Source: Spirodela intermedia
Taxonomy: Eukaryota; Streptophyta; Magnoliopsida; Alismatales; Araceae
DNA length: 64,000 bases
Assembly: GCA_902729315.2 (NCBI GenBank)
Contig: LR746274.1
Span: 3,561,037 to 3,625,036 of the forward strand
Direction of reading: 5' to 3'
A model generated the notes under the pieces. It saw only the letters and a program-made list of their open reading frames with translations, had not been told where the DNA came from and did not search any database. Below, piece after piece: positions 1 to 12,459 of this stretch. Positions within the stretch are counted from its first letter, which is position 1; each line of letters opens with the position of its first letter. A program made the translations under genes and the position numbers.

Positions 1-828
1 TGGAGTATAGCTAACAAAGTCCTGCCAAATGTGTGCCCGTCCCGGAGACTGTACCAATCCCTGTAATAAGTTTGCTTAAATGAAAAATGATGATGATGAA
101 ATCTTAAAAAAAACTAAAAGCAGCGGAAGCGACCTACTATGACTACTAATTCTACTACTACTACCATTACTAATTTCTTGCTTCCTGCATCCTTACGGAA
201 AGTATCACAATATACCGTTAAATTCTCGAAAGGTCGCCATGATTGAAGAGCACTAAGTGCGAGGACGATGAACCCATCGGATTGATAGCGAAAATATTTA
301 ATAACTCCTTAGATTTCGGTCATGGAAGGAGGAAAAATGCGTTCGCCAAGACATTCCTTTAGGGGGAAAAGTTACAAAAGAGAAGAGTCTGTTCATTCAA
401 GCATGCAATTGAAACACAAGAGGAACGTATTGCATCATTCATACATAAAAGAGATTGATCCCATAAGATTGAGCATGTGGTTCGGAAAAAACCAAAGCCG
501 TGCATCACAATAGAGAGAAGAAGGGAAATACCCAAGGAAAAACCGCACAGCAGTGGTGGGAAGTCAACTGAAACCCGCAGATCTAGGACTGAGGCCCAGT
601 GGAACGGTACTCTCTAACATTCGCGGGGACGAACTCATCCGAATCGAGTGGAATCTACGTGCACCAACTCAGGGCATGATATTCCCGTAGGCGACTTCGA
701 CGACAACGATCTGTACGAGTCCACCAAGGAGATCCAGAGCCCGTGTAGGAGGCGAGAGGACGGCGGAGAAGAAGTGGCGGGGAGCAAGGACGCAAGCTAA
801 ACGGAGAAATGTTAATGGCGAGGGATAC

Positions 829-892
<64 letters not shown>

Positions 893-2176
893 GGTGGCTG
901 ACAGCCTGTCTCCAGCGCTCATCAGGACCAAAGCTGAGGCTCGGAGGATCAGAGTCTAGCTGGGGCCGAAGCTGGCCTCTTCGGTTTGTCGTCTTTCATG
1001 AGCCCCACTGGCCCGGTTCTCATAAAGCTCAGACCTGAGCCGGTCTTCTAGGGCCCGGCTGAATAGCCGGTTTAAGATCAACAGAGGTTATTTCTAACTT
1101 ATCCGGCTTCTCCTTTCAACAGAACAGGCCACAGCTCTAATTTTCACAAAATTTCAAGATAAATTTGTTAACAAGTAATCATCTTTCTTAACCCTAAAAA
1201 ATTTGCTAATGGCCTCCATCATCGTTGACTTCCACCCCACCTGCAAGTGAAGCCCATTATAATATCATCATGCTCTGTCTCAACTTTCTTAGATTTTGCC
1301 TGTCGACTTATCAAATTAATGGGTTACTTTATTTTCTTTTAATTATTAATTAAACTATATCATGAACACAAAAAATTAATAATTTAAAAAAACAAGAGTT
1401 CAGATGATTATTTACCCAATGATAGGAACAAAGCTGGTTGTCATTGATATCGAAATAAGGTAATGTCTTCTCTATAATTATAATATTTTAAAAAAAATTA
1501 AGGAGAAAAGAGAACAAACACTAAACTTTGATTCTCATAGTACAAAAAAATGAAGATTGCTACTGGTCTTGGGCATTTCCTCATATAGAAAACTTTCAGA
1601 AAACTAGGAAAAAATTGGACGAAAAGTTTGTTTGACCAATTACTAATCCTTCATCCCACCTTTGACATCATTCGCTTTGACTCTCGACAAGCGAAATCAG
1701 TAGGAGATTTCAACAAGCTGAAGTTACGGGGCCGTAGGTTGCATGCATGGCTACGATTGGTGGGTTGAAACCATGGCTTAGGATTTTACCCCAAAGGTTA
1801 CACGATCCGATAGCTCTGATTTCTAGTTTTGGAAAGTTCCGTTGACCGGCTGCTATTGTCCAAAGTCGTTGTCGGTCAATTATGACAGTGGCGGCATTTC
1901 CCAAGAATATCTCTATGTCAACTACGACTTTATACTGACTCATTTGTCCTCTGTACTATTACGCACAGTCGCATTGTTAATTTGGAATTTACCCACCCGT
2001 AAGACTTTTTTTACTCGTATATTCGATGGTCATTAAGAAAATTAGGACCAGCCCGGTGAAATTCCTCCGTCGTCAATGGTAACTCTGTTAGAAGTCAACT
2101 GTCGAAAATAATTTTGCACGCAAAATTCTGGCGCCGGAAATTCTGGCCTAAAAACGGGTGAAGAGAGGAAGAGCAG
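1..2176. other. Upstream region without an assignable gene
   Basis: I see no gene I can name here. A short cysteine-rich open stretch on the plus strand (about 16-85, stop near 85) follows a tag that could be a splice acceptor, so it may be the last exon of a gene cut by the window edge. A 60-codon open stretch at about 617-798 is acidic and arginine-rich and unrecognised. A GA microsatellite lies at 831-889. From about 1150 to 2090 the DNA is AT-rich with no convincing frame. The last part before 2177 should contain the promoter and leader of the NTF2-like gene. Confidence 0.4.
831..889. repeat. GA microsatellite
   Basis: A short GATA stretch runs into about 25 uninterrupted GA dinucleotides. 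Tracts of this kind are common near plant transcription start regions, but no start is assigned here. Confidence 0.9.
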
Positions 2177-4254
2177 ATGAACGGAGTATTCTCCTCTGGA
2201 GTCCCCATGGAGCTCGGCTGCGGAAACTGTGCACCCTCCAAATCACAGGTGCCACTCTTCCCCCGCCACGTCGCGCCTCTCAAGTATCCGGCGGGCGTAT
2301 CCTCTCGCCGGTGGGGGAGGCAGTCGGCAGGTTCTCCAACTCCCGGTAAAGACTCGTTCCCTATGATTTTCGAGAATCGTAGAACATTGTCGGCTTCAAC
2401 GGTGCCTAGGGCAGCGGCGTCGTCGTCGTCGTCTTCGGCATCTGCCTCCTCTTCCTCCGTCTCCCTGGAGGTTTCCCCTGGATCCACGGTTGTGAGGGAA
2501 TTCTACGACAGGATCAATCGAAGGGACGTGGCCTCTGTTGGGCCACTTATCTCCGACGACTGCGTGTACGAGGATTTAATCTTCTCCAGTCCGTTCGTCG
2601 GACGGAAGGTGGATTGAGCCTTTTCTCTTCTCCTACCTGCGCTTTCTATGGCAATGTCGCTACCGATTTTCGCTCAATCTCTCATGCTTGTGTTTTCCAC
2701 CTGACACCTCCAAGTAACTTTTTAGTCCATGGTGCAGGCGATTCTGGATTTTTTTAAGAAATTCATGGAATCCGTCAGCTCGGATCTTCAGTTTGTCATA
2801 GATGACATATCCAGCGACGATTCTTCAGCAATTGGAGTTACGTGGCACTTGGGTACTTTTAAAACATTTTCTGCCTGGTCGTTCTGTATGCAGAAAGTTG
2901 GTGAATACTCTAATGCGCCTATTTTTCTGACAGAGTGGCAAGGCAGGACATTTCCATTCAGCAAGGGATGCAGCTTCTATCGCTTAGAGGTTGTCGACGG
3001 CAAGAGGCAGATAGTGTGAGTTATTACACTTTTGCTGAATCTGACTGATCTTTCTGGTAATGTCTGCAGTATTAATGTAGCTATCAAAGTTTTTCTACTT
3101 TTCTCTTTTTCTGAATTGAATGGTGCTAAAATAGTGCTAGGGAAAATCATCTTGATAGTCTAAGAATCATGGATCTTTCAACGTTTCTCTTATCGCTACT
3201 TGATCTGCATTCAACCTCACACCGAATATTTCTTACTACACAGATCTTGATTCATTGGTAAAGTAACACGACCAAATTAGACCTTCTCTGGTGGGAACAA
3301 AAGCATTGTTGAACCAATAGCTCACTGAATTCTTCAATCTAATATAAAGTACTCTAATTATCATTCAATTCGAAAGCCTCTTTCAGTTATAAGTAGTGCT
3401 AACCTTATGTCTGCTTCTAATATGTATGCCATCTAATTAATCCATTCCTTTCTTTTTGTTTTGCTCCTTTTTCTTATTTTCTCCCTTTTTTTATCATTTC
3501 ACAATATCATTGAAAACTTCTTGCTCATGAATAACAATTTGTCATACGCTGTAAGCCAACACTATGTTTTAGAAGCATTTTTTTTACTATAACATTTTTT
3601 TTTGTCATCTATTGTCCAATAACGTGTATAGTTATGGGCGAGACCTTGTGGAACCAGCTATCAAACCTGGAGAAATGGCTTTGGTATGTATTTGACTTTC
3701 TTTTCTCTCCTTTTTTCTATTCAAAGTGATCTGGCATATGCATTTCTGGAGGCAGAAGTTTGCAAATATATTCATTGATGCTCACCAGCGGACAGTAAAT
3801 CTGATAGGAAGACTGTAATCCTCGAACAAAACATGCTCTTCCACAAAATGAAAGGAGTCTTTGAAGTGAGGGTTTCATGTTCTAGGATAATGACTAATTT
3901 TAGGATTTTCAGTTCAAAATTGGTCATCTGAGGATATTAATGCACTCTGGCATAATCATCTCTTGGTAAAGCTTCTGTCAATATCACTGAAGCTATCACG
4001 TAACATGCACGTTTACCCTGCTGTGAGGATCCGTACATATATTCATCTGAGGATTTTTTTTTCTATCGATAAGCACCAATTGAACATATTAGTTTCCATC
4101 TCTCTCTTACCGTTTGTAATTTGGTGATCTGAATTTGATGTCCGTATGTGCATGAGAAGGCCTGGTGGTCATTTCTCTGCTGAATGTGCAGGTTCTAATT
4201 AGGGCAGTGACTTCCATACTCCAGCAATTTCCACAGCTTGCAGATCGTTTCTAA
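2177..4254 (+). CDS. NTF2/SnoaL-like domain protein, probably plastid-targeted
   Basis: Five exons: 2177-2608, 2738-2852, 2934-3015, 3632-3683 and 4192-4254. All have GT-AG borders and join to 247 residues. The first 100 residues are rich in Ser, Arg and Pro with a long serine run, which looks like a chloroplast transit peptide (inferred). Residues 105-225 form an NTF2-like alpha+beta fold domain, starting with VVREFYDRIN and containing the conserved G-WHLEW-G--FPF-KG strand region. The closest family I recall is the Arabidopsis NTF2-family protein At1g71480. The biochemical role is unknown; the fold often makes a small ligand or dimer cavity. The start is the first ATG of the frame. The gene is convergent with the PPR gene downstream, an arrangement that may be ancestral (see findings). 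Confidence 0.85.
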
Positions 4255-5447
4255 TGGAAACGAGATGCTTGAGTCTTACCACCCATGAGAAGCTACATTG
4301 GACTGGTAACTGTGAGTACCTTTTAAGTACCTTTCTCTGGGTTATTGCCGATTTTTAAATGGAACCGTTCTTTTAACAAAAGAAATGACTATTTATAATC
4401 CGTGTGGATATCCATGTCTGTGTGGTTCTTGAGTCCGTTCAATATACACGTAAGATGAATTGTTTAGTTGAACTTACTGGCTTTGTCAACTGGTGGGCTT
4501 GCCTGTTGAGATATACCTACATATTTCACAGAGGTGTGTTTGAGTAACTCAGTGCTTAGTTTTGTTGATGGTCATGAAACATAGATATGAAGACATTCAG
4601 GATACCACATAAATTACCTTTTGGATATTCTTGGCTTAGAATTCCAGTGCCTTGTCATCTGTGATGGGCTTCTTGACAAAGTTTCTGTCACATTGGAATT
4701 TCATCGAGATAAAGTGAGCATATTATGTATGTGATGTACATTCTCGTATGTCATACTTCTTGATGAATTCTAGTACTATAGAAAGATCTAATAGGGTTGG
4801 CGAGTTGGAGGCATAGATAGAGTTGAACTTTTGAAAGAGTGAAGGTAACCAGGTAATTGTTCATTGCGTTTGCAGTGTGTTCGTGTTGTGTATCTCTGGT
4901 AATTGTTACTTTTATTTAAGAAATATTACAGGTTAATTGATTTCCTAATCAGATCTGATTGTTTGTGGGGTGGGCCTAAAACTACGTTTTTTTTTCTATT
5001 TAAATATGAAACTATTGTGGAAATGAGACATTTTCTCTGTGGTTAACATTTTGGTTCCATTTTTCTCGATCATTTCAGGGATTCCACTACGTCACTGGTC
5101 CGTTGGCTCCCCATTACGAAGCTTGTTAATAATATTAAATACAAACATTCGGGAAACCCTTTGCAAAAACGAAGAAATGACAAGCAAATGGGCCAAGTTA
5201 TGGATTATTGATGTAGATAGCATGGACATTTTTTTCATATTTAATCGACGAAGATTTGTGGTGAAGAAATATAGTCAACAAGTGATGAAGTAGAATAATA
5301 CTAACGAAGAAAGACAACTCTCTCTCTCTCTCTCTCTCTCTCATGTATATATATATATATACATGATTGAGAATTATAGTCAGCAAGTCTAAAGAAACAT
5401 TTCATTTCATTTCATTTACGCAAGTATACTTCCAATTTGACGTTGAG
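4255..5447. other. Convergent 3' intergenic region with CT and TA tracts
   Basis: This lies between the stop codons of the NTF2-like gene and the PPR gene and holds both 3' untranslated regions. A CT run at 5318-5342 is followed by a TA run at 5346-5361. No coding frame is credible. Confidence 0.6.
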
Positions 5448-7553
5448 TTACTCATGAAATCCAGAATTTCTATCACAGACGTATCCAGCATCTCTCATGT
5501 GATCGGTCAACCGTCCCAACCATCTGTAAATCTCATCTGCACATCCATTGTCCCTGTCTTCCACCACAAATGGGTGGAACCCATCCCCAAGACTCACCCA
5601 GGCACATCCGGGCGCCTTCCTCAGCCCCAAATCCCTCATCATTACTCTCACTCTAGCAAGCTCTTCCCATCGGCCCGCGCACGCATACATGTTGGCAGCC
5701 AGAACATAGTGTCCCGGATTGTCCGTCTTCGTCTTCAAAAGCCCATCGGCCGCCCTCTCCCCGATCTCTGTGTTCCGCCAAACTTGGCACGCCCCGAGAA
5801 GCGCCGCCCACATCACAGCAGTCGGCTCGACCGGCATCGTACTCATGATCACCTCTGACCTCTCTACCATGCCCGCGCGCCCATAGAGATCCACCATGCA
5901 AGAATAGTGTTCTAGCTTTGGGGTGATCCCATGACAGGAGGCCATGGCGCCGAAGAGCATCTGGCCCTCGATCACGAGCCCCGCATGGCTACAAGCCGAG
6001 AGCACCGCCACCAATGCGACACTGTCGGGCTTGATCCCCCGGTCGATCATCTCGTCAAAGAGCTTCAATGCGGTGAGCCCATCTCCCTGCATTCCATAGC
6101 CGGCGATCATCGAAGTGTAGGAAACCTCGTCTCTGTCCTTCATCAGGTTGAAGACCTTCCTGGCAACTGAGATCCTGCCGGACTTGCAGTACATGTCGAT
6201 CAGGGAATTCCACAGCAGACGGCGTTCCTCGAACTCGTGTTTCTTTGTGATGTAGCAGTGCAGTTCCTTCCCGTGCCGAAGATCGGCCACACGGCCGAAG
6301 AGGGAGAGGATCGCCACAATCGTCACGTAGTTTGGTTGGAGACCCGACAACACCATGTCCCGGAAGAGCTGCGAGGTCTGCTCCAACCAATTGAGTGCTG
6401 CAAACCCAGAGATCATGCAATTCCAAGAGACCAGATTCTGGGTCGTCGCCTTCTCGAACAGGATCTCTGCAAAAGGGGTCTTCTTGCACCTCAAGTACAT
6501 GGTGATCAGAGAATTCCGGACGGTTTCTATCTCGTGGAAGAGGTGCCGCACCGTCAACCCATGGACCTCCTTCCCAGACCTCAAGAACCCTAATTGAGAG
6601 CAGGCGTTCAGGGCGACGACCGCCGTCACAAAATCCAAGGATGACCCGGATCTCTTCAGCAGAGATATCAACGCAAGCGCCTCCAGGGAGTTGCCCCTTT
6701 TCAAGTGACCCCCGGCAATTGTATTCCAAGTCACCACATTTAGCTCCTTCTCATCGACCCTCATTCTTTCAAAGAGCTCGAACGCTTCATCCCAATTCCC
6801 CCTAGAAGTATATGCCGAGATTATGCCGTTCCAAGAGACCGCGTCTCTCTGCGGCATTTCTTCGAACAGCTTCCGCGCAGCGATCAAATCCCCACACTTG
6901 CCGTACATGGAAACCAGGGCATTGCAGACGTAGAGATTCCATCCGAGGACTCCGCCAATAACTCGCTCGTGAACCTTCCTTCCCTTGCTCAGGTCCTTCA
7001 TCTCCCCGCAGGCCTTGAGAACGGAAGGGTAGGTGAAGTGGTCCACCGCGACCCCTCTCTCCACCATGGCCTCATATGCAGAGAAGGCGAGCTCCGGAGA
7101 TCCAGCTCGAACATAACCAGAGATGAGGATGTTCCAGGACAAGCAGAGCGTGGAGATGGAGCACTCGACGACCGCACGGGCCTCCTCGAATGCTCCGCAG
7201 CAACTGTAGAAGGAGACCAGACGGGGGACCAGAGAAGGGTCCTCCTGAAACCCGAGGGAGAAGAGGTGGCCATGGAGCTGCCTTCCCTGGGGTAGAGCTC
7301 CAAGGGAGGAGGAGCACGAGAGAAGAGAGCAAATGGGGAGGAGTAAGAGGAAGGAAGGAGGAGAGTGAAGGCGGAGGGAGGAGTACGCAACGAAGGAATC
7401 CCACAGGAGGGATTGACTAGTGAGGCTGCTGATAGATTGGAGAAGGGAAGACAACGGGTGGTGACTAATTGGAGCAGAAGCTGCAGAAGAGGAAGATACG
7501 GTTCCACATGCTCTTCCGAAGGAGGCTCCTGCTAGGAGGATTGAAGAGCGCAT
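5448..7553 (-). CDS. Pentatricopeptide repeat protein, PLS class with E motifs
   Basis: A single uninterrupted frame of 701 residues. Repeated 31-36-residue PPR motifs are plain through most of it, for example LYVCNALVSMYGKCGDL, VSWNGIISAY and WNSLIDMYCKSGRI. The C-terminus has the E1 and E2 motifs (GHYVLAANMYACAGRWEE, then APGCAW and EIYRWLGRLTDHMRDAGYV) and stops shortly after, with no DYW deaminase domain. Such proteins bind organellar RNA and usually help C-to-U editing with a DYW partner supplied in trans. The start is the ATG at 7553; nine further codons upstream are open but have no ATG. The N-terminus is Ser-rich and fits an organelle presequence. It resembles Arabidopsis At1g71490 by recollection. 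The leader carries a CT/CCT tract on the plus strand. Confidence 0.92.
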   Translation of the reverse strand: MRSSILLAGASFGRACGTVSSSSAASAPISHHPLSSLLQSISSLTSQSLLWDSFVAYSSLRLHSPPSFLLLLPICSLLSCSSSLGALPQGRQLHGHLFSLGFQEDPSLVPRLVSFYSCCGAFEEARAVVECSISTLCLSWNILISGYVRAGSPELAFSAYEAMVERGVAVDHFTYPSVLKACGEMKDLSKGRKVHERVIGGVLGWNLYVCNALVSMYGKCGDLIAARKLFEEMPQRDAVSWNGIISAYTSRGNWDEAFELFERMRVDEKELNVVTWNTIAGGHLKRGNSLEALALISLLKRSGSSLDFVTAVVALNACSQLGFLRSGKEVHGLTVRHLFHEIETVRNSLITMYLRCKKTPFAEILFEKATTQNLVSWNCMISGFAALNWLEQTSQLFRDMVLSGLQPNYVTIVAILSLFGRVADLRHGKELHCYITKKHEFEERRLLWNSLIDMYCKSGRISVARKVFNLMKDRDEVSYTSMIAGYGMQGDGLTALKLFDEMIDRGIKPDSVALVAVLSACSHAGLVIEGQMLFGAMASCHGITPKLEHYSCMVDLYGRAGMVERSEVIMSTMPVEPTAVMWAALLGACQVWRNTEIGERAADGLLKTKTDNPGHYVLAANMYACAGRWEELARVRVMMRDLGLRKAPGCAWVSLGDGFHPFVVEDRDNGCADEIYRWLGRLTDHMRDAGYVCDRNSGFHE

Positions 7554-9119
7554 GAAACCCTCGAGAGAGAGAGAGAGCAAGAAAAAAAGAACGAAGGCTA
7601 CAGTGTGATCGGAAGCTGGGTTTGAATCTCCCTCCCTCCCTCCCTCCCTCCCTCCCTTTCTCTCTCCTCTCTCACCCTCTTCTCTCCCTCTCTCCAGGAA
7701 CTTGCAATCTGCCTGCTCTTTCTTTCCAGTGTCTCCGTTTCAGTTTGCGAAGTTCCTGAATTCACTCCCGCAATATTTATTCTCCAGAGAACCCCAATTA
7801 ATATTTTTTTTTGTCCTTTAATCCTTTCGACAATATTTAATTACATGAAAAGAAACCATTCCTGGCGGTGCCCACCGCCGCTCCTCATCTGGCGCAAAAT
7901 ATATATATAAAAACATCCTCACTAATCGTAGTTTCTCTGCCAATTCTGATGAACTATGAGTCCTTGTCTCTTAATCTGTTCAATAAGATATTCTGTGAAA
8001 TGAAAAGAAAAAAAACCAGCATTGGCAGTGCCCCACCGTGGCTCAAAGCATCTAATCATCTGTTAAGAGCAACCAATCTCCCTGGCTCTTGAAAAGGCTG
8101 ACCCAGGAAGAAGCAAGCACATTGCCCACCCATTATATGCGTCAAAAAGCATAAAACTTGTGTGAGAGGAATAGCGAGAAGGACCATGCATGAAACTTGT
8201 AAGGAACATGTGAGACGATTCTATCTCCAAACAGTAAAGGAAGAACGAAGGCTTGCACGACTTGATGTGACAACATCTCCTCCCACCAATTCGGTGTGAC
8301 ATTTCAAGGAAGATAGAAGACTAATTTAGAGAACAGGAGATCTTTCATGTTACGAGAGTTATGGACATCTCTATAATTTCCATCTCTATAGTATTCCGTT
8401 TTCTGTGGGCAACAAACTCAAGAATGGTCTATTTTAGAACGATGAATGGCGGGTTGTGGTACAATCTCCCTGTCCCCATCAGAGATGGCCAAATGAAAAA
8501 AACCCTTTAACCAGTCCAAATCGAGTTGGCCAAATCTGGAAAGTTAGCTTTGGTAAGTCCATTTTTCATGGTCCTGCGTGCCAAATGTTGAGATGAAAAC
8601 ACACAAAGATATGCCCAATTTAGCATGATGATTATTCACTATTATCTTGGGTAGTTTCGAGTACTGCAAAAGTTTAGCTCATAAGCATGTTCCTTTGCAG
8701 CCACAGCCACAGCCACAGTCGCAGTCTGGCCCGAATTCAAGATGTCCAAAAAGCTCTCTACTTCAAACAGGAGATTAATCTGGTAATTACACTTCTCCCC
8801 CTTTGATGGAATCATCACCTGTTTTACCCAATTGTCAGAAACATCATTGTGGGTCGACGGAAGCTGTATTCTATCTACTCTACCATCCCATTGTCAACCA
8901 AAGCTTGGCATTCAGACCTTACCTCTTCTTCATGGTTATCTCTGCTTGTCACGCCAAAATATCATGACTGTACTAAAAGAGATAATATTACATGTACAAA
9001 ACTAGCAAATAAGGATATCATACCTGTCCATTAAAAAAAGCACGATCTAGACAAAGGCAGGTTTCATTTCTGTACATTTAAGCTCGAACTCAAATGCAAG
9101 ACCACCGACCTTAGATCAA
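7554..9119. other. Intergenic region between the PPR and DUF179 genes
   Basis: The left part is the PPR promoter and leader, with a CCT/CT tract at 7627-7700. The right part includes the 3' untranslated region of the DUF179 gene. A short CAGCCA tandem run sits near 8698-8718. I see no gene between them. Confidence 0.5.
7627..7700. repeat. CCCT/CT tract in the PPR leader
   Basis: An imperfect CCCT and CT repeat lies about 75-150 bp before the PPR start codon. On the transcript it reads as GA/GGGA, a sequence type bound by plant GAGA-binding (BPC) factors. That binding is inferred. Confidence 0.8.
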
Positions 9120-11390
9120 CTATGGCATGTCATCGTTTTCCTTTGCTTTCCTGCTCAAATCTGAATACTGACCTCCCATCAGCAGCAATGTTTCCTCCCA
9201 TAGACCCGATCCGGAGTCTATCATCCCAGTGCCAATTAGATCAGAGCTGCAAGCGGCAACAATCCAATAATCGGATTCAATTTCCTCTCTCAACTGATCC
9301 ACCTGCCAGCCTGCGTAGCCAACAAAGAATCGGAAATCCTGCGGTTGGAATATTCCTCTCTTGACAAGCCCTGCAGCCTCATCTAGGCTGTTCCGAGTGC
9401 CAAAGCAGATGCCAGGGACCACCTGTTCGAAGTTTGAAGCTGGAGAACTCTCCCCTGCCTTTAATAAGAACATGCTGGCGTCAAGTGGCCCACCAAAATG
9501 GAGGGGGCAATCAGCAAATGTGGTCGCTAGGTCGGGGTTGGTGGGCTTCATATGCTTGATCCTCTTGTGAAGTGGACGGTTGAGGATGACACCAAAGGGG
9601 CCTTCTCTTGGATCCCTGGTTCCAGTCCTGAGTAGCAGAATGACAGTTCTTTCAAAGGTGCGCACTCCATCAAGCTTGTCTGTGGCAATTAGGATGCATC
9701 CAGTCTCTGGTACAGGGATTGGATGAGCCCATTTTGAGCCAAGTTTGCCTGATGGGTTCTGAGAGACAACGTCCTTGGATGACACATTGGAATCTCCTCT
9801 ATGTCCCTGAAAAGGATATATTTTGGGAACATTAGAGCTAAAACTTAACATCAATGTCCATATCTTTGAAGCATCGCCTTCATTATTAAATAACATATTT
9901 CAGCCTTTGAGGGAGAAAACATGGGTTAATTTCAAACCATCACAACCATGATGACAAAACAGAGAGATTGCTTAAACGAACGAGGAAATTAATAATAATC
10001 GAGCTTCTTTGGATATAATAGATGCCTGAGACCTAAAAAGAATTTGGGAAAGGGCCTCAAAAAGACTGGTCCAAGGAAACAACAACAAGGAGACTTCCAA
10101 TGTGAAAAAAACAAGTTTCAGTGTAACTTTATTCAATTAGAGACCATGTTTAAGGATAATCCGTATTAACGTAACTTACTTTCTCCTGGGCGACAAGACT
10201 TGCCCTGAATGTTCGCCAGTCCAAGTTCAGGTAATGGGACTTTTGGACCAAAGTATCATCCGGTTTGATTCTACCCTCAGAACCTTCGTCAGGAGTAGAT
10301 GGATCACCACCACCTGCACATCGGAAGGAATTGATAAGCTGGGATCGATTTGATTCTGATATACCCGAGTGAATATCATAATGGAATGACTTGAACAATC
10401 ATACGATTCGTAAAATAAAGTGAAGGGAAAAATCAAATACAGCAGCATGCATGAAATTTTTTTGGTTCGAAATATGAAGACTTTTTTGGCAATTAAAGAG
10501 ATGGATGCTCCCATGCAAATATCTAAAAAAATTCAAAAAAGTTTTTGAAGAGACAGGTTTGGCGCATAATTCAGTAAAAGTAGCAAAAAAAAAATTAGTC
10601 GTAGGAGAACTAGGAGCTGACAAGTCCCGGAAAGTAAACTTTGCAAAGGAAAGAAGTAATTCGAGGATAATCTTGAACCAACGACAAAGAATTATAACAT
10701 ATAATTTACGACTAATTGATGGATACTCCAGTAAAAAAAAAAGAAGGGAAATTTAACGTGATAAAATATTGACTTCCAAAAATATCATCCATGAGTGTTT
10801 AATTTTCGACTGAAAATCTTCAAAAATTTCACTCTAGTAGTCCTCATCTATCCATGGTGGTAACCAAAACCTCCAAAAACCAAACATGTTGCACCCGAGA
10901 CTCATTAATTTTACGCAAACGGAAAGCAGCCCACTTGAGCTGAATTATAAGAGAAACATGACAAGAAATGTGAGCGAGGCCAGAGAAAGAAAGTCACGTG
11001 AAAAGCGGACTAGCTTCGGAAAACGTGAACAGAAAGGAAAACAACTGTTTGCAATTTGCCACTGAGAGAAAGGGGGAGAGGGGGGGGGGGGGTTGCGAGG
11101 GGAACCAGAACCATACCGGGAGAATTTTCGCGCCCACTACTCTTCTTACCATTCGCCGACACATCCCCAGAACGGTACCAAAGGGACTTCCCATCCCTCC
11201 TACTCGACGCCGGGCTCACTATACGCAGCACACCTCCCCATATTCTTCCCTCCTCGTCACCCGCGCTGAGAGTCCCCCAGCAAGCGCTTCGCCGCTCCAC
11301 CACTGCCCTCCTCCTCGACCCCCAAGCCGATCCCCTGGCCGCCACCCCAACACCGCCGCCGCTCTTCAGATTAATCGACCAGAGATCCAT
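9120..11390 (-). CDS. DUF179 / UPF0301 (AlgH-like) protein
   Basis: Three exons on the minus strand: 11390-11117, 10313-10180 and 9806-9120. They give 364 residues, with phases that fit (phase 1, then phase 0). Residues 1-91 are Arg/Ser/Gly-rich and look like a chloroplast transit peptide. Residues about 165-350 are a complete DUF179 domain: ETGCILIATDKL, the VILLLR strand, FGVILNRPL (207-215), HFGGP (239-243), then FFVGYAGWQVDQL and a WETLLL-type end. Bacterial AlgH/YqgE proteins share this fold and their biochemical role is poorly known. Plants carry plastid versions such as Arabidopsis At1g33780 (recalled). ATG at 11390 is the only in-frame ATG that gives the presequence. RABA2 follows upstream in the same direction. 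Confidence 0.9.
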
Positions 11391-12459
11391 GGCGATCCGC
11401 CCTCGGGAATTCCCCGCCCTTCCGGAAGACGAACTCCACTCGATCGATATCCCTCGGTGCGATCACCGGCGATTTCTCCCGGCGATCGGAGGAAAAACAC
11501 CAGATAGAGTCGAGCTCCACGTCGGAAAAATGGGGGTTGGGAAGAAAGGGAGTGGAATGCACATACCCCTTAGTGAGATTATTCGCCGAGATGTTGAACA
11601 TAAAGGACCACATAAATGGCGGAGGAGAAGAAAAGGCGGAGGACACGATCTCCGGGATCGATAGGGAATATGCTCAACAGTAATGGATCCGGTGATCCAG
11701 TCCGACGGCTGGGGGATTTTCGAACTAGGCCAAGTTAAGTTTTTGTCTGCTAAAAATGCTCGTCCGTTCCGATTTGTACGCCACTTCACCTCGTCAGAAG
11801 GATTCCAGTCACACCCATCTTTCGATCGCTGCGCGTCGGTGTATGGATCTACGACCGGATGCCACGTTACACGTACCGACAAAATGTTTGTTCACGCACG
11901 CACCGACATAATGTAATAGCACCGGTGGCTTGACGAGGCCTCCCAAGTCATAAAGTTGTAGCCTCTTTTTCACTAACGTAGTGGTTACCTTATGATCGCT
12001 CTCTCTCTCTCTCTCTCCCCCCAGATTTTATTCAATGGCCTTGCGGCATCATGAAAGGAGAAAACTCAATAAATTTTACGGTTGGTTCATCCAAAGTGCA
12101 GGAGGAAAATGAGAATAAATAAGATTATAATCAGAGAATAGACTCCCACAACAGATCACTCAGTCGTGTAGTAGACCCAATCTAAGTTACAAGATTAAAT
12201 GAAACGCAACAAGATTAACAAATTTCAGTATCAAATACAACAAGAATCCAAAACAATATGAAAAATATATCAATATTTCTGTGCTCCCCCCCCCCCCCCC
12301 CGAGGTTTGACTGTCACCTTGCCATCGATTTCTCGTGGAAGGCATTATGCGCACAAGAACAAATATGGGCCTTGAATCTGCCTTGGGGGGGCTGCATGCA
12401 TCCACAGAAGAAACCAAAGAACAGAATATATCTCCCCCCCTCCACCCCGCCAAAGTCTC
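11391..12459. other. DUF179 upstream region and RABA2 3' region
   Basis: The first few hundred bases should contain the DUF179 promoter. A CT run lies at about 12000-12017 and a poly-C run near 12285-12301. The minus-strand 3' untranslated region of RABA2 occupies the right end. Open frames here are on both strands and show no family resemblance. Confidence 0.5.

Noticed and set aside
7554-7580. A longer PPR start nine codons upstream
   Set aside because: The extension begins with TTG and lies in a CT-rich leader. The first ATG is at 7553.
10505-10756. A lysine-rich plus-strand frame
   Set aside because: It lies in intron 1 of the DUF179 gene on the opposite strand and resembles no family.
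11010-11116. Unspliced continuation of the DUF179 first exon
   Set aside because: A GT donor at 11116 gives correct phase with the next exon, and the continuation is low-complexity proline-rich sequence.
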